Assembly (NCBI GenBank): GCA_963723745.1
Contig: CAVRRZ010000006.1
Coordinates: 283,743 to 347,742, forward strand
Direction: 5' to 3'
DNA: 64,000 bases
Source: CAVRRZ01 sp963723745
GTDB taxonomy: Bacteria > Actinomycetota > Actinomycetes > Mycobacteriales > Geodermatophilaceae
In this document: piece after piece, positions 36,700-44,578 of the stretch
How positions within the stretch are numbered: position 1 is the stretch's first letter
Layout: each line of letters opens with the position of its first letter
Notes under the pieces: model-generated
Seen by the model: the letters and a program-made list of their open reading frames with translations, nothing else
Databases searched by the model: none
What the model was told of the DNA's origin: nothing
Translations under genes and position numbers: made by a program

Positions 36700-37305
36700 A
36701 TGGTCATGAAGAACTGGAAGCGTGCGCTGCCCGCCCTCGCGACGGTGGTCCTCGCGGCCCTGGCCGCCCTGGCGGTCGTCCTCCTCACCCGCGGCGATGC
36801 CGGCGCGGAGCCCGTCCGGGCCGAGACGCCGAGCACCCCGACGGCGACGTCCGACGCGCCGGCGTCGTCGCCCCCTGCTGAGTCGATCCCGTCCGGATCG
36901 CCCTCGGCCGCGCCCTCGTCCGCCGCGCCGTCCTCGGCGGAGTCGGCCCCGCCGGCCCCGGTGACCACCTCGTCGAGCCCGGCCCCGAAGCCGAAGCCGA
37001 AGGCGGCCGAGGTCACCGTCGCCTACCACGGCTGGAGCTGGGTCGACGACGTGGCGCAGGTCGGTGGATTCGTGGAGGGCGTCAAGGAGAAGGGTGGCAC
37101 CTGCACGCTGACGATGACCGGTGCGGGGCGCTCGGTCACCGGCACCGCCCCGGCCACGACCGACGAGAAGGGCGGCGTCGTCTGCGAGGCCGTCACCGTG
37201 GCCGGCGCCGAGCTGACCCCAGGGATGTGGAAGGCGGTCCTGAGCTACACCGGAGCCGCCGGGAAGGGCTCGTCGGCCGCCGTCGACATCGAGGTCGTGA
37301 AGTGA
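36700..37305 (+). CDS. Secreted or membrane-anchored Ser/Pro/Ala-rich protein, unknown function
   Basis: About 201 residues. The N-terminus (KNWKRALPALATVVLAALAALAVVLLT) is a signal peptide or anchor, without a lipobox. About 65 residues of Ser/Pro/Ala/Thr-rich linker follow, then a domain of about 100 residues beginning AEVTVAYHGWSWVDDVAQVG with two cysteines (GGTCTLTMTGAGRSVTG and KGGVVCEAVTVAG), likely a disulfide-linked beta-sandwich. It could be a cell wall linked carbohydrate- or peptide-binding module. ATG 36700 and ATG 36706 are both possible starts. Confidence 0.65.
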   Translation: MVMKNWKRALPALATVVLAALAALAVVLLTRGDAGAEPVRAETPSTPTATSDAPASSPPAESIPSGSPSAAPSSAAPSSAESAPPAPVTTSSSPAPKPKPKAAEVTVAYHGWSWVDDVAQVGGFVEGVKEKGGTCTLTMTGAGRSVTGTAPATTDEKGGVVCEAVTVAGAELTPGMWKAVLSYTGAAGKGSSAAVDIEVVK

Positions 37306-37310
37306 CGGGC

Positions 37311-37355
37311 GCCGGAGCCTGACCGGCCCGCCTGCCACCGCGTCAGGACTCCGGC
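37311..37355 (+). terminator. Bulged hairpin after the secreted protein gene
   Basis: GCCGGAGCCTGAC (37311-37323) and GTCAGGACTCCGGC (37342-37355) pair fully except for one bulged A. It starts 6 bases after the stop and has no T-run. Confidence 0.45.
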
Positions 37356-37358
37356 ACC

Positions 37359-37364
37359 TAGGGT
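37359..37364 (+). promoter_or_regulatory. -10 element TAGGGT upstream of the M28 peptidase gene
   Basis: TAGGGT lies 36 bases before the GTG at 37401; an AGGAGG ribosome site (37391-37396) sits in the short leader. It lies just after the hairpin that ends the upstream gene. Confidence 0.4.
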
Positions 37365-37400
37365 GACGCCCGTCCCGCAACGGCGTTTCCAGGAGGTCCC

Positions 37401-39719
37401 GTGCCCGCCGGACGCCGGCCATCTGGACCGCACCGGTTCGCCGGCTTCGTCGTGCTCGCGCTGCTGCTCGGGCTGACCGCCCTCAGCGTGCTCGCACTGC
37501 AGCCACCGACCCCACTGCCCGACTCCGCACCCGCGACGGAGTTCAGCGCCGGACGGGCGCTCGAGCACGTCGAGGTGATCGCCGCCGAGACGCACGTGGC
37601 CGGCAGCCCCGAGAACGACGTGGTGATCGACTACCTGCAGACGACGCTCACCGCGCTCGGCCTGGACACCCGGGTGCAGAACGCCGTGGGCACGTACCAG
37701 TCCGAGGCCGGCGTCGCCGAGATGGCGCGGGTGCGCAACGTCGTCGCCGTCCTCCCGGGAGCGGAATCGACCGGGCGGGTGTTCCTCATGGCGCACCACG
37801 ACTCGGTCGAGACCGGGCCCGGCGGCAGTGACGACGCCGCGGGTGTGTCCGCGATCCTCGAGACGGTGCGCGCCCTGACCGAGGGCGAACCGCTGCGCAA
37901 CGACGTGGTCGTGGTGCTCACCGACGCGGAGGAGGCTTGCCTCTGCGGCGCCGAGGCGTTCGCCTCCCGGCACCCGCTGGCCGGCCAGGGCGGGGTGGTG
38001 CTCAACCTCGAGGCCCGCGGCACCACCGGCCCGCCCATTCTGTTCGAGACCTCGCTGGGCAACGCGGGGCTGGCCGAGGTGTTCGACGGCGCCGCGCCGC
38101 ACCCGGTCGCCAGCAGCTTCGCCGTCGAGGTCTACCGGACTCTGCCCAACGACACCGACTTCAGCGTGCTGCTGGCCGACGGGAACTTCACCGGCCTGAA
38201 CGCCGCGTTCATCGACGGGGCGGCGGCCTACCACACGCCCCAGGACACCCCCGCGCGCCTGGACCGGGCCTCGTTGCAGGCGCACGGCGCCAATGCCCTG
38301 GCGCTCACCCGGGCACTCGGCGACCGGGATCTCGGACCGCTGATGACGCCGGCCGACGAGGACGCCACCTACTTCCCGCTGATCGACCGGCTGGAGCGCT
38401 ACCCGGGGTCCCTGGTCTGGCCGCTGGCCGGCGCCGCGCTGGGCGGTGTCGCCGTGCTCGTGCTGGTCGCCCGGTGGCGAGGCGGGACGAGCATCCCGCG
38501 GACGTTGGGCTCGGTGGCGCTCACCGCCGTGCCGCTGGTGCTCGCACCGCTCGCGGTGCAGGGTCTCTGGACGGCGATGGTCGCGATCCGGCCCGGGTAC
38601 GCGGCGATGCTCGATCCGTGGCGCCCGGCGCCGTTCCGGCTGGCCGCGGTCGCGCTCGTCGCCGCTGTCGTGCTGATCTGGTACTCCCTGCTGCGGCGAT
38701 GGATGGGGCCGACGACGCTGTGGCTGGGCGCGCTGGTCTGGTTCGCCGCGTTGGCCGCCGTCCTGGCGGAGTTCGCGCCCGGTGGTGCCTACTTGACCAC
38801 TTGGCCGGCGCTGGCCGGCGTGGTCGCCGGACTGTTCGTCCTCGCCTCGTCCGCCGTGCTGCGCGCCCTCGGCGCACTGATCGCCGGGGGAGTGGCGGCG
38901 GTGGTGCTCGCACCGACCGTGTCGCTGTTCTTCCCGGCCCTGGGCCTGGCGTCGGGCGCGACGCCGGCGTTCGTCGCGACGCTGCTCGCACTGGCGTTCC
39001 TGCCTGCGCTGGAGATGCTGTTCCCGCACCCGGACGACGACTCGCGCCTGGGCGCTGCGGTCGTGCCCGCTGTGGCCGTGGTGCTCGCGGGCGGTCTGGT
39101 GCTGGCCGGCCTGCTGGTGGACACGTTCGACGAGCGGCACCCGGTCCCCAGCCAGCTGGTGTACGCGCTCGACGCCGACGAGGGCCGCGCGTGGTGGGCG
39201 AGCACCGAGGACTCGCCGGGGGAGTACACCTCCCGGTACGTGGACACGGTCGCCGACCTGCCGGTCGACTTCCCGTACCTGCACGGCGAACTGGTGACCG
39301 GTGAGGCGGAGGTCGCGGAGCTGCCGGCCCCCGAGGTGACGGTGCGCTCCGACACCTCGTCCGGCGACGAGCGGCGGGTCTCGCTGCTGGTGGAGCCGCA
39401 GCGCGACGTGCGGTTGGTGGCCTTCGAGGTGATCACCGACGGCGGCACGGTGACGTCGGCGTCGGCCGAGGGACGTGCCGTGCCGGACGACGCGCTGGGG
39501 GAGGAGAGGCTGTTCGTCACCTTCCACGCCCCTCCGGACGACGGCATCGAGGTGACGATCACCGTGCAGGGTGACGGGCCGCTGAGGTTCCGCGCGGTCG
39601 ACGGCAGCGACGGCCTGGACGGCCTGCCCGGCTTCGAGCCGCGTCCCGAGGGCGTCGACGCGGCGGGGACGCACAGCTCCGACCTGGTCGTGGTCTCGCG
39701 GACGACGGCCCTGGGCTGA
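37401..39719 (+). CDS. M28 family zinc aminopeptidase with C-terminal multi-span membrane domain
   Basis: A 772-residue membrane peptidase resembling the Fxna/ERMP1-like branch of M28. One N-terminal membrane segment (FVVLALLLGLTALSVLAL) precedes the extracytoplasmic peptidase domain, about residues 45-310. Di-zinc site residues: His in FLMAHHDSVETGPG, Asp in GGSDDAAGVSAILE, Glu-Glu in TDAEEACLCGAEAF, an acidic residue in LNLEARGTTG, and His in AAYHTPQDTP. From about residue 340 come eight or nine membrane segments, then a C-terminal soluble domain of about 180 residues. GTG 37401 has an AGGAGG site. The substrate is unknown; a role in peptide turnover outside the membrane is inferred. Confidence 0.85.
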   Translation: MPAGRRPSGPHRFAGFVVLALLLGLTALSVLALQPPTPLPDSAPATEFSAGRALEHVEVIAAETHVAGSPENDVVIDYLQTTLTALGLDTRVQNAVGTYQSEAGVAEMARVRNVVAVLPGAESTGRVFLMAHHDSVETGPGGSDDAAGVSAILETVRALTEGEPLRNDVVVVLTDAEEACLCGAEAFASRHPLAGQGGVVLNLEARGTTGPPILFETSLGNAGLAEVFDGAAPHPVASSFAVEVYRTLPNDTDFSVLLADGNFTGLNAAFIDGAAAYHTPQDTPARLDRASLQAHGANALALTRALGDRDLGPLMTPADEDATYFPLIDRLERYPGSLVWPLAGAALGGVAVLVLVARWRGGTSIPRTLGSVALTAVPLVLAPLAVQGLWTAMVAIRPGYAAMLDPWRPAPFRLAAVALVAAVVLIWYSLLRRWMGPTTLWLGALVWFAALAAVLAEFAPGGAYLTTWPALAGVVAGLFVLASSAVLRALGALIAGGVAAVVLAPTVSLFFPALGLASGATPAFVATLLALAFLPALEMLFPHPDDDSRLGAAVVPAVAVVLAGGLVLAGLLVDTFDERHPVPSQLVYALDADEGRAWWASTEDSPGEYTSRYVDTVADLPVDFPYLHGELVTGEAEVAELPAPEVTVRSDTSSGDERRVSLLVEPQRDVRLVAFEVITDGGTVTSASAEGRAVPDDALGEERLFVTFHAPPDDGIEVTITVQGDGPLRFRAVDGSDGLDGLPGFEPRPEGVDAAGTHSSDLVVVSRTTALG

Positions 39720-39734
39720 TCCGTTCGCTGACCG

Positions 39735-40457
39735 CTACCGCGGCGTCAGCACGCAGAACTCGTTGCCGTCGGGATCGGCCATCTCGATCCGGTCGGCGTC
39801 GGCCCTGCCGCCCGCGATGTGGGTCGCTCCGAGGGCGACGAGGCGCTCGACCTCGGCCTGCTGGTCGCCGTCGACAGGGGGCGCGAGGTCGAGGTGCAAC
39901 CGGTTCCTGCCGAACTTGGGATCGAGCGGCGGACCGCCCCAGGTGATCTTCGGGCCGCCGTGCGGCGAGCGGATCGCGGTCTCCTGGTCCTGGTCCCAGA
40001 CCAGCGGCCAGTCCAGCGCGGCGGCCCAGAAGTAGCCGACCTGCTGGGAGCCGTCGCAGGCCAGCGCTCCGACGAAGCCGCAGTCGGCGAGGAAGCCGTT
40101 GCCCGGCTCGATGACGCAGAACTCGTTGCCCTCCGGGTCGGCGAGCACCACGTGCGGCTCGTCCGGCCGCTGGCCGACGTCGGTGTGCCGGCCGCCGAGC
40201 TCGAGCGCCCGCGCCTCAGTGCGTCGCTGGTCATCGAGGGAGGTGCTGGTCAGGTCGACATGCATCTGGTTCTGGCTCGTCTTCGGCTCCGTGGTGGGCA
40301 CGAACCGGAGGTCGAAACCCGTGTCGTCGTCCGGTACCAGCGTGATGCCGTCGGCGGGCCCGCCGGCCGGCTGCCAGCCGAGCAGGGCCGACCAGAAGCT
40401 CGCGAGCCGCTGCGGGTCGTTGGCGGCGACGGTGAGCGCCGCGAGGCGGGAGGGCAT
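39735..40457 (-). CDS. VOC (glyoxalase/bleomycin-resistance-like) two-domain protein
   Basis: 240 residues made of two tandem VOC modules. The first, about 1-120, has LAALTVAANDPQRLASFWSA and VLADPEGNEFCVIEPG; the second, about 125-240, has QQVGYFWAAALDWPLVWDQD and EMADPDGNEFCVLTPR. Each module ends in the same DPxGNEFCV block, so an internal duplication is clear. Actinobacterial members are annotated as glyoxalase-like with unknown substrate. It converges with the M28 gene and lies 24 bases downstream of the GNAT gene on the same strand. Confidence 0.85.
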   Translation of the reverse strand: MPSRLAALTVAANDPQRLASFWSALLGWQPAGGPADGITLVPDDDTGFDLRFVPTTEPKTSQNQMHVDLTSTSLDDQRRTEARALELGGRHTDVGQRPDEPHVVLADPEGNEFCVIEPGNGFLADCGFVGALACDGSQQVGYFWAAALDWPLVWDQDQETAIRSPHGGPKITWGGPPLDPKFGRNRLHLDLAPPVDGDQQAEVERLVALGATHIAGGRADADRIEMADPDGNEFCVLTPR

Positions 40458-40481
40458 GTCGGTCTCCGGTCCGGGATCGGG

Positions 40482-41060
40482 TCAGGCAAGGGCGCGACGC
40501 ATGAGCACGCGGGGGAACCCGCCTGCGACCGCATCGGTGTCCGCGGCCTTTGTGAAGCCGGCCCTCTCGAAGACCGCCCGCGTGCCGACGAACGCCATGG
40601 TGGTGTTGACCTTGCGCCCCTCGTTGTCGACGGGGTAGCCCTCCACCGCCGGGGCGCCCTGGGCCGCGGCGTAGTCGACGGCTCCCTGCACCAGTTCGTG
40701 CGAGATGCCTCTGCCGCGACGCCCCGGGCGCACCCGGATGCACCACAGGGACCAGACGGGCAGGTCGTCGACGTGCGGGATCTTGGTCGAGCGCTCGAAC
40801 GGCAGCTGCGACCGCGGGGCGACAGCGGCCCAGCCGACCACCTCGTCGCCGTCGTAGGCGAGCACCCCCGGCGCGACCGGTCGCTCGGTCAGGCCGAGCA
40901 CGTACTCCCGGCGAGCCGGTCCGACGAGTCGGCTGTTGGTCTTCGAGTCGAGCCGGTGGCTCAGGCACCAGCAGACGCTGGACGCCGGGTTCTTCGGACC
41001 GAGCATGATCTCGACGTCGCCGAATCGCGCCCTCGTGGCGGGCTCGATCTCGATCACCAC
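40482..41060 (-). CDS. GNAT family N-acetyltransferase
   Basis: 192 residues with the GNAT core: VVGWAAVAPRSQLPFER, then the acetyl-CoA loop CIRVRPGRRGRGISHELVQG (motif A) and FVGTRAVFERAGFTKAADTD. The N-terminal part reads CWCLSHRLDSKTNSR with VCWCLSHRL, as in a subgroup with a conserved CWC-like stretch. The start is the first of two GTG codons at 41060, 6 bases after TAGCGT, so the message is probably leaderless. It may form an operon with the VOC gene. Confidence 0.82.
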   Translation of the reverse strand: MVIEIEPATRARFGDVEIMLGPKNPASSVCWCLSHRLDSKTNSRLVGPARREYVLGLTERPVAPGVLAYDGDEVVGWAAVAPRSQLPFERSTKIPHVDDLPVWSLWCIRVRPGRRGRGISHELVQGAVDYAAAQGAPAVEGYPVDNEGRKVNTTMAFVGTRAVFERAGFTKAADTDAVAGGFPRVLMRRALA

Positions 41061-41066
41061 CGGCCC

Positions 41067-41072
41067 ACGCTA
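41067..41072 (-). promoter_or_regulatory. -10 element TAGCGT (minus strand), leaderless layout
   Basis: Reads TAGCGT on the minus strand, with 6 bases (GGGCCG) before the GTG start at 41060 and no ribosome-binding site. Confidence 0.6.
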
Positions 41073-41236
41073 GCGCTGCAGGACGCCGTACGACCATGCC
41101 CGCCGCGGTCGGTGCCGCAGCCGGCCGGCATCAGCCGCCCGCTCCCGCTTTCGGCGTCGCGCTCGACGATCAGCGTCTTGGTCTCCTGAGCAAGGCTCGC
41201 GAGCGTTGCCGCCACGCCGCAGCAACTCGCGAGCCC

Positions 41237-41262
41237 TGTCCCTCAAGGCGGCCTATGGGACA
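41237..41262. repeat. Palindrome-family copy 1 (TGTCCC...GGGACA)
   Basis: TGTCCC, a 14-base middle with GGCGGCC, then GGGACA. It lies in the 287-base gap between the GNAT start and the end of the next minus-strand gene, where I see no other feature. Related copies are at 42232 and 42651, and a diverged one at 43094. Confidence 0.6.
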
Positions 41263-41347
41263 CGGGGCGAGCTGAAGCTGGCGCTCTCCGACTACTGCTC
41301 ACGCCCGCGCGGGGCCGCGGGGAATCCGGAGCAGGTGGCCAGTCGTC

Positions 41348-42172
41348 TCAGTCCCAGGCGGCTCCGGGCCCCCCGAGTTCTCCGATGGCGACCGTGATGT
41401 CAGGCGTCGTCGGGCACCCCCACATGGGGCGAGCCGAATTCGTGTAGACGACTTCAAGGGGATGGGGATGGCGTGGACATTCCGGCCACGCCCCGTGGGC
41501 TTCTTCGATGATGTCCTCTTGGACCAGGTCCGCGAGGTACCCGATCGCGTCGGCCTCGTCGGCCATTTCCGGGAGGCTTCGACCGGTGTGCGGTGTCTCC
41601 AGCCAGATCTGTGGGAAGTTCAGCGGCCGCCGCCCGAGTTGCGGCATCGGTCCGTCCGTCATGAAGATGCCGCCGACAGCGGTGATGCCACCGTCGACGC
41701 CGTCGTTGACTGCGGCTCGTACGGCCGACCAGTCCAGCTCGTCCTCGTGCACGGCGATCTTCCACGGGAGGTGCAGGTCTGTGGTCGCCTCGACGTCCCG
41801 GAACACCCGACGGGCAACCGTCTCCCAGAACTGCTGCACAGCGGGGATCCGCTTCCGCCACTCCGCCATCGCTTGCCGGTCCCGTTCGAGGACCTGACCG
41901 GGGCCGGCCTCTCGATCGAAGGCGACCCAGGAATCAATCTCGTCGAAGAGGTCGTCAGGGGAGGACAGCTCGGCACCCTCACCCGCTACGCGAAGGCGCA
42001 GGTCGCCGTACTCGGCCCACAGGGCACCCCAGCCGACAGTGAGCCGCCATGGCTCTTCGACCCCGCGTTCCTCCTGCAGTCGCGTCGTGACTCCGGCCAA
42101 GGCGTCCCGCCAGCGGTTCCACTCCTTCTGGTCAGGCCAGATCCCGCCAAGGTCATCGTCGCTTCGGGGCAC
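41348..42172 (-). CDS. Protein of unknown function with C-terminal Cys/His motif
   Basis: 274 residues from GTG 42172 (VPRSDDDLGGIWPDQ); the open frame extends far upstream, but that part has no convincing codon bias. The first 200 residues are mixed and acidic (VGWGALWAEYGDLRLRVAGE, FRDVEATTDLHLPWKIAVHE, DWSAVRAAVNDGVDGG). The end holds GAWPECPRHPHPLEV and PMWGCPTTPDITV, a pattern WP.CP.HPHP...W.CP that suggests a small metal-binding tail. Base composition is less GC-rich than in the neighbours. I do not recognise the family. WPPCP-type tails occur in actinobacterial orphan and immunity-like proteins, but this link is speculation. Confidence 0.6.
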   Translation of the reverse strand: MPRSDDDLGGIWPDQKEWNRWRDALAGVTTRLQEERGVEEPWRLTVGWGALWAEYGDLRLRVAGEGAELSSPDDLFDEIDSWVAFDREAGPGQVLERDRQAMAEWRKRIPAVQQFWETVARRVFRDVEATTDLHLPWKIAVHEDELDWSAVRAAVNDGVDGGITAVGGIFMTDGPMPQLGRRPLNFPQIWLETPHTGRSLPEMADEADAIGYLADLVQEDIIEEAHGAWPECPRHPHPLEVVYTNSARPMWGCPTTPDITVAIGELGGPGAAWD

Positions 42173-42231
42173 GGTGACATCCTGACCCCATAGGTGGCCC
42201 AGGCACAGAACACCCCTGGTCGGGGCGGGTA

Positions 42232-42258
42232 TGTCCCTAAATGGGCCGCGCGGGGACA
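42232..42258. repeat. Palindrome-family copy 2 (TGTCCC...GGGACA)
   Basis: TGTCCC (42232-42237), a middle containing GGGCCGC, then GGGACA (42253-42258). It lies in the divergent promoter region between two orphan genes, so here it is not a terminator and could be an operator. Confidence 0.6.
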
Positions 42259-42291
42259 CTCGGCGCTTGCTGGCGGCCTGGACCTGACCTC

Positions 42292-42297
42292 TACGGT
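42292..42297 (+). promoter_or_regulatory. -10 element TACGGT, leaderless layout
   Basis: TACGGT is 6 bases before the ATG at 42304. TTGCTG (42267-42272) is 19 bases upstream as a possible -35. No ribosome site is seen. Confidence 0.55.
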
Positions 42298-42303
42298 CGT
42301 CCG

Positions 42304-42648
42304 ATGCATCCCGGCGATCCACCGGCAATTGAGCCCTGGATGACAGCTGCTGTTGTGACTGAGCTGCGGGGCTGGGCCTGTCCGGTCGATGTGGCTGTCC
42401 GCTTGGCGCACGGGCTCCGGATCGAGCGGCCTGAGAGTGCCGCGCCAGGCGAATGGTTGGTGCTGCTACACGGCCACGGGCACGGCTTTTTCGTTCCCGT
42501 CTCCGCCGACGAGTGGGCCGCTGCCGTCGCCAGCGTGGTGCAGAACGTGGCCGGCGATAACGCCGAAGCCCATGACCGGTCGGCTCGCGGAGAGCCTGGC
42601 TGGACACCGCTGTGGCCGCTTCCTGACCGGCCGTCGCGGCGTGGATGA
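42304..42648 (+). CDS. Small hypothetical protein (114 residues)
   Basis: Starts MHPGDPPAIEPWMTAAVVTE at ATG 42304, supported by the leaderless -10 in front. It contains GEWLVLLHGHGHGFFVPVSA, with a His-Gly repeat HGHGHG, and a Trp-rich end GWTPLWPLPDRPS. No domain is recognised. It converges on the next orphan gene across a perfect hairpin. Confidence 0.55.
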   Translation: MHPGDPPAIEPWMTAAVVTELRGWACPVDVAVRLAHGLRIERPESAAPGEWLVLLHGHGHGFFVPVSADEWAAAVASVVQNVAGDNAEAHDRSARGEPGWTPLWPLPDRPSRRG

Positions 42649-42680
42649 GGTGTCCCAGAGAGGGCCGCTCTGGGACACCT
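42648..42680. terminator. Bidirectional hairpin between convergent orphan genes (palindrome-family copy 3)
   Basis: AGGTGTCCCAGAG (42648-42660) and CTCTGGGACACCT (42668-42680) form a perfect 13-bp stem with loop AGGGCCG. It begins at the last base of the upstream stop codon. The core TGTCCC...GGGACA is the same as in the copies at 41237 and 42232. Confidence 0.65.
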
Positions 42681-42714
42681 CCCAATGCGTCCGGCTCCGC
42701 GCACCAACCGCCTG

Positions 42715-43062
42715 CTATTGGCCGTGTGCTGCTTGACGATGCCTTCGGTACCAGACTCTGGTCGCCTCTTCGGATTCGGTCGGCGGACTGACAATGAGGC
42801 ACGTGACGCAGCGGGCGTAGTGCTGCTCGCCCTCCGCCCACAAGTGCGGCTCGCCGGTCGGCACCCAGCGTGGATCCCACTGAAAGCGGAAGCCGTAATC
42901 GAGCTGGGTCAGGACCGCCCAGGCAAAGTGGTCCAACGTCTCGTCCGAAAGGTCGACTCCGTCCACGCCAGCCGCGATCGCAAGTTCGTCGCGGACCGTC
43001 TGTTCGAGCAGGCGACTCACGGCGGGTCCGTACGCGTCATCAGACCGGCTGTCGGTTTCCAC
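42715..43062 (-). CDS. Small hypothetical protein (115 residues)
   Basis: Starts at GTG 43062 (VETDSRSDDAYGPAVSRLLE), 6 bases after TAGCCT, so leaderless. It contains LDHFAWAVLTQLDYGFRFQW and DPRWVPTGEPHLWAEGEQHY, with CVTC near residue 88. No signal peptide and no known domain. Codon bias is weaker than in neighbouring core genes, in line with acquired DNA. Confidence 0.6.
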   Translation of the reverse strand: METDSRSDDAYGPAVSRLLEQTVRDELAIAAGVDGVDLSDETLDHFAWAVLTQLDYGFRFQWDPRWVPTGEPHLWAEGEQHYARCVTCLIVSPPTESEEATRVWYRRHRQAAHGQ

Positions 43063-43068
43063 GCACAG

Positions 43069-43074
43069 AGGCTA
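43069..43074 (-). promoter_or_regulatory. -10 element TAGCCT (minus strand), leaderless layout
   Basis: On the minus strand TAGCCT, then CTGTGC, then the GTG at 43062. Confidence 0.6.
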
Positions 43075-43093
43075 GGCAGGTCAGTGGGGGCGC

Positions 43094-43117
43094 TGACCCA
43101 TAGCGGGCCGCTCAGAC
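43094..43117. repeat. Diverged palindrome-family copy 4
   Basis: TGACCC, then ATAGCGGGCCGCTC, then AGACT. It keeps the GGGCCGC centre of the other copies but its arms no longer match. It lies in the 190-base gap between the orphan gene start and the HNH endonuclease end, where nothing else is seen. Confidence 0.35.
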
Positions 43118-43252
43118 TTAGAGGCATCGGCGCCGACCCGTCCTCACTCGTCGGTCGACCTCATGACAGGGCGCAGCCGATGTGTGACGTCGTCCGGGGC
43201 CACCTGATTGCTACGCGCCGTGAGAGGTTCGGATGCACCTCGGTCAGCACCC

Positions 43253-44476
43253 TCAGATCAGTAGAGGTGCGCCGATGAGGATTTCGGTGCCGTCGGGGCG
43301 GTAGGTGTGCCATCGGCCGTGGGGATCTCGTTCGATCCGGAAGCCGTGGTGGACCTTGCCGTGATGTCGTTCGCACAGGAGAGCGGAGTTCTCGAGGCTG
43401 GTGTCTCCGCCGTCGAGCCAGTGGAGGACGTGGTGGACGTCGCACCACCAGGCGGGGGCGTCGCAGCCGGCGAATACGCAGGTCTGGTCGCGGGCCTCGA
43501 CGGCGCGGCGCAGGTGGGGTGGGACGACGCGGTGGGTGCGGCCCAGATCCAGCGGGGTGGAGTCGGGGCCGATGACGATGCGGCTGACGTTGCCGTCGCA
43601 GGCCAGCCAGCGGGCGCGGGCGGCGGAGATCGCCGCTTGCAGGCCGGTGGTGCCGGCGTCGTGGCTGACGTCGGCGTCGGGGTCGGTCAGGTCATCGAGG
43701 CCGATGAGCACGCCGACGTGGGGTTTGACGGTGCGCAGCACCGGCAGCTGACCCGAGGCCAGGGCGAGGTCGGCCAGCTGGGCGAGGGCGTCGCCGCGGC
43801 GCTGGGCGCGGGTGCGGGTGTCCTCGGCGGTGCGGGAGGCCGCGGAGATCGATTCGATCGCGGTGGCGAACTTCTCCCCGGCGACGGCGTCGAGGCTGCC
43901 GCGGATGGTCCAGGTGCCGTCGGGGTGCTGGGACACCGTCAGCGACCGGTCCTCGGTGGGGTCGGGTTCGGGGCCGTCGGGGTCGAGGTCGTCGGTGTAG
44001 CGCTTGACCACCTTGCACAGCGCGGGGAACGGCTGGGCGGCGGCGACGGCGAGCAGGGTGCGTTCGATCTCGGCGAGGTCGATGCCCTGCACGGCGGCGG
44101 CGGTGAGGTTGTCCGGGGTGGCCGCCTTGGGCAGTTCGGCGGCCTGTTCCAGGGTGATGTGCCCGGCGGTGCAGGCGGCGTCGACGGCCGGTAGGTGGGC
44201 CAGCCCGCGGCCGGCCCGGATCAGGGTGTTGACCGCGCCGCCGGAGAGCCGCTGGTGGTTGCGCAGCCAGGAGCCCATGGTCTTCAGCCCGTCGTGCTCG
44301 GGCGCCTGGGCCAGCTCGGCGCGGCGGACGGTGCGGGCGAGCTCGGCCTCGATCTGGTTCTTCGCGGTGATCAGCGCATCGGTGCGCTCGAGCAGGTCGG
44401 CGTCCGACGCGGCGAACAGATCATCGGTGGTCAGGGCCGGGCCGAGCGCGTCGAGCACCGATGCCAGCTCGCCCAC
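43253..44476 (-). CDS. DUF222/13E12 repeat family HNH endonuclease
   Basis: 407 residues. The N-terminal about 290 residues are the DUF222 (13E12) helical domain (LTTDDLFAASDADLLERTDA, LKTMGSWLRNHQRLSGGAVN, AAELPKAATPDNLTAAAV). The C-terminus is an HNH nuclease: RRAVEARDQTCVFAGCDAPA, WWCDVHHVLHWLDGGD and LENSALLCERHHGKVHHG, with its metal-binding Cys/His. GTG 44476 follows GGGGAGG. A perfect LexA box lies just upstream. Such genes are often multicopy in actinobacteria; mycobacterial members are LexA-controlled. The cellular role is unknown (repair, mobile or selfish nuclease). Codon use is strongly GC-biased. Confidence 0.92.
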   Translation of the reverse strand: MGELASVLDALGPALTTDDLFAASDADLLERTDALITAKNQIEAELARTVRRAELAQAPEHDGLKTMGSWLRNHQRLSGGAVNTLIRAGRGLAHLPAVDAACTAGHITLEQAAELPKAATPDNLTAAAVQGIDLAEIERTLLAVAAAQPFPALCKVVKRYTDDLDPDGPEPDPTEDRSLTVSQHPDGTWTIRGSLDAVAGEKFATAIESISAASRTAEDTRTRAQRRGDALAQLADLALASGQLPVLRTVKPHVGVLIGLDDLTDPDADVSHDAGTTGLQAAISAARARWLACDGNVSRIVIGPDSTPLDLGRTHRVVPPHLRRAVEARDQTCVFAGCDAPAWWCDVHHVLHWLDGGDTSLENSALLCERHHGKVHHGFRIERDPHGRWHTYRPDGTEILIGAPLLI

Positions 44477-44493
44477 GACGCCTCCCCAGCGAC

Positions 44494-44509
44494 TCGAACG
44501 TACGTTCGA
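44494..44509. promoter_or_regulatory. Perfect SOS box (LexA-binding site)
   Basis: TCGAACGTACGTTCGA is a perfect palindrome and an exact match to the actinobacterial LexA consensus TCGAAC-N4-GTTCGA. It is 17 bases upstream of the GTG of the HNH endonuclease gene, so it should overlap that promoter and repress it until DNA damage. Confidence 0.85.
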
Positions 44510-44578
44510 AGCCTACGCCAGGAGGGGGTGCCCGTCAACATAACCCCAGGTCAGCGGCTCGTCGCCGTGCGCATCGAG

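Noticed and set aside
41206..41397. A 63-codon plus-strand frame in the gap before the orphan cassette
   Set aside because: No codon bias, and it overlaps the palindrome copy and the end of the minus-strand gene.
42173..42880. Upstream extension of the 274-residue orphan protein to 510 residues
   Set aside because: The extension runs across the small plus-strand gene and a perfect terminator hairpin and has shadow-like composition.
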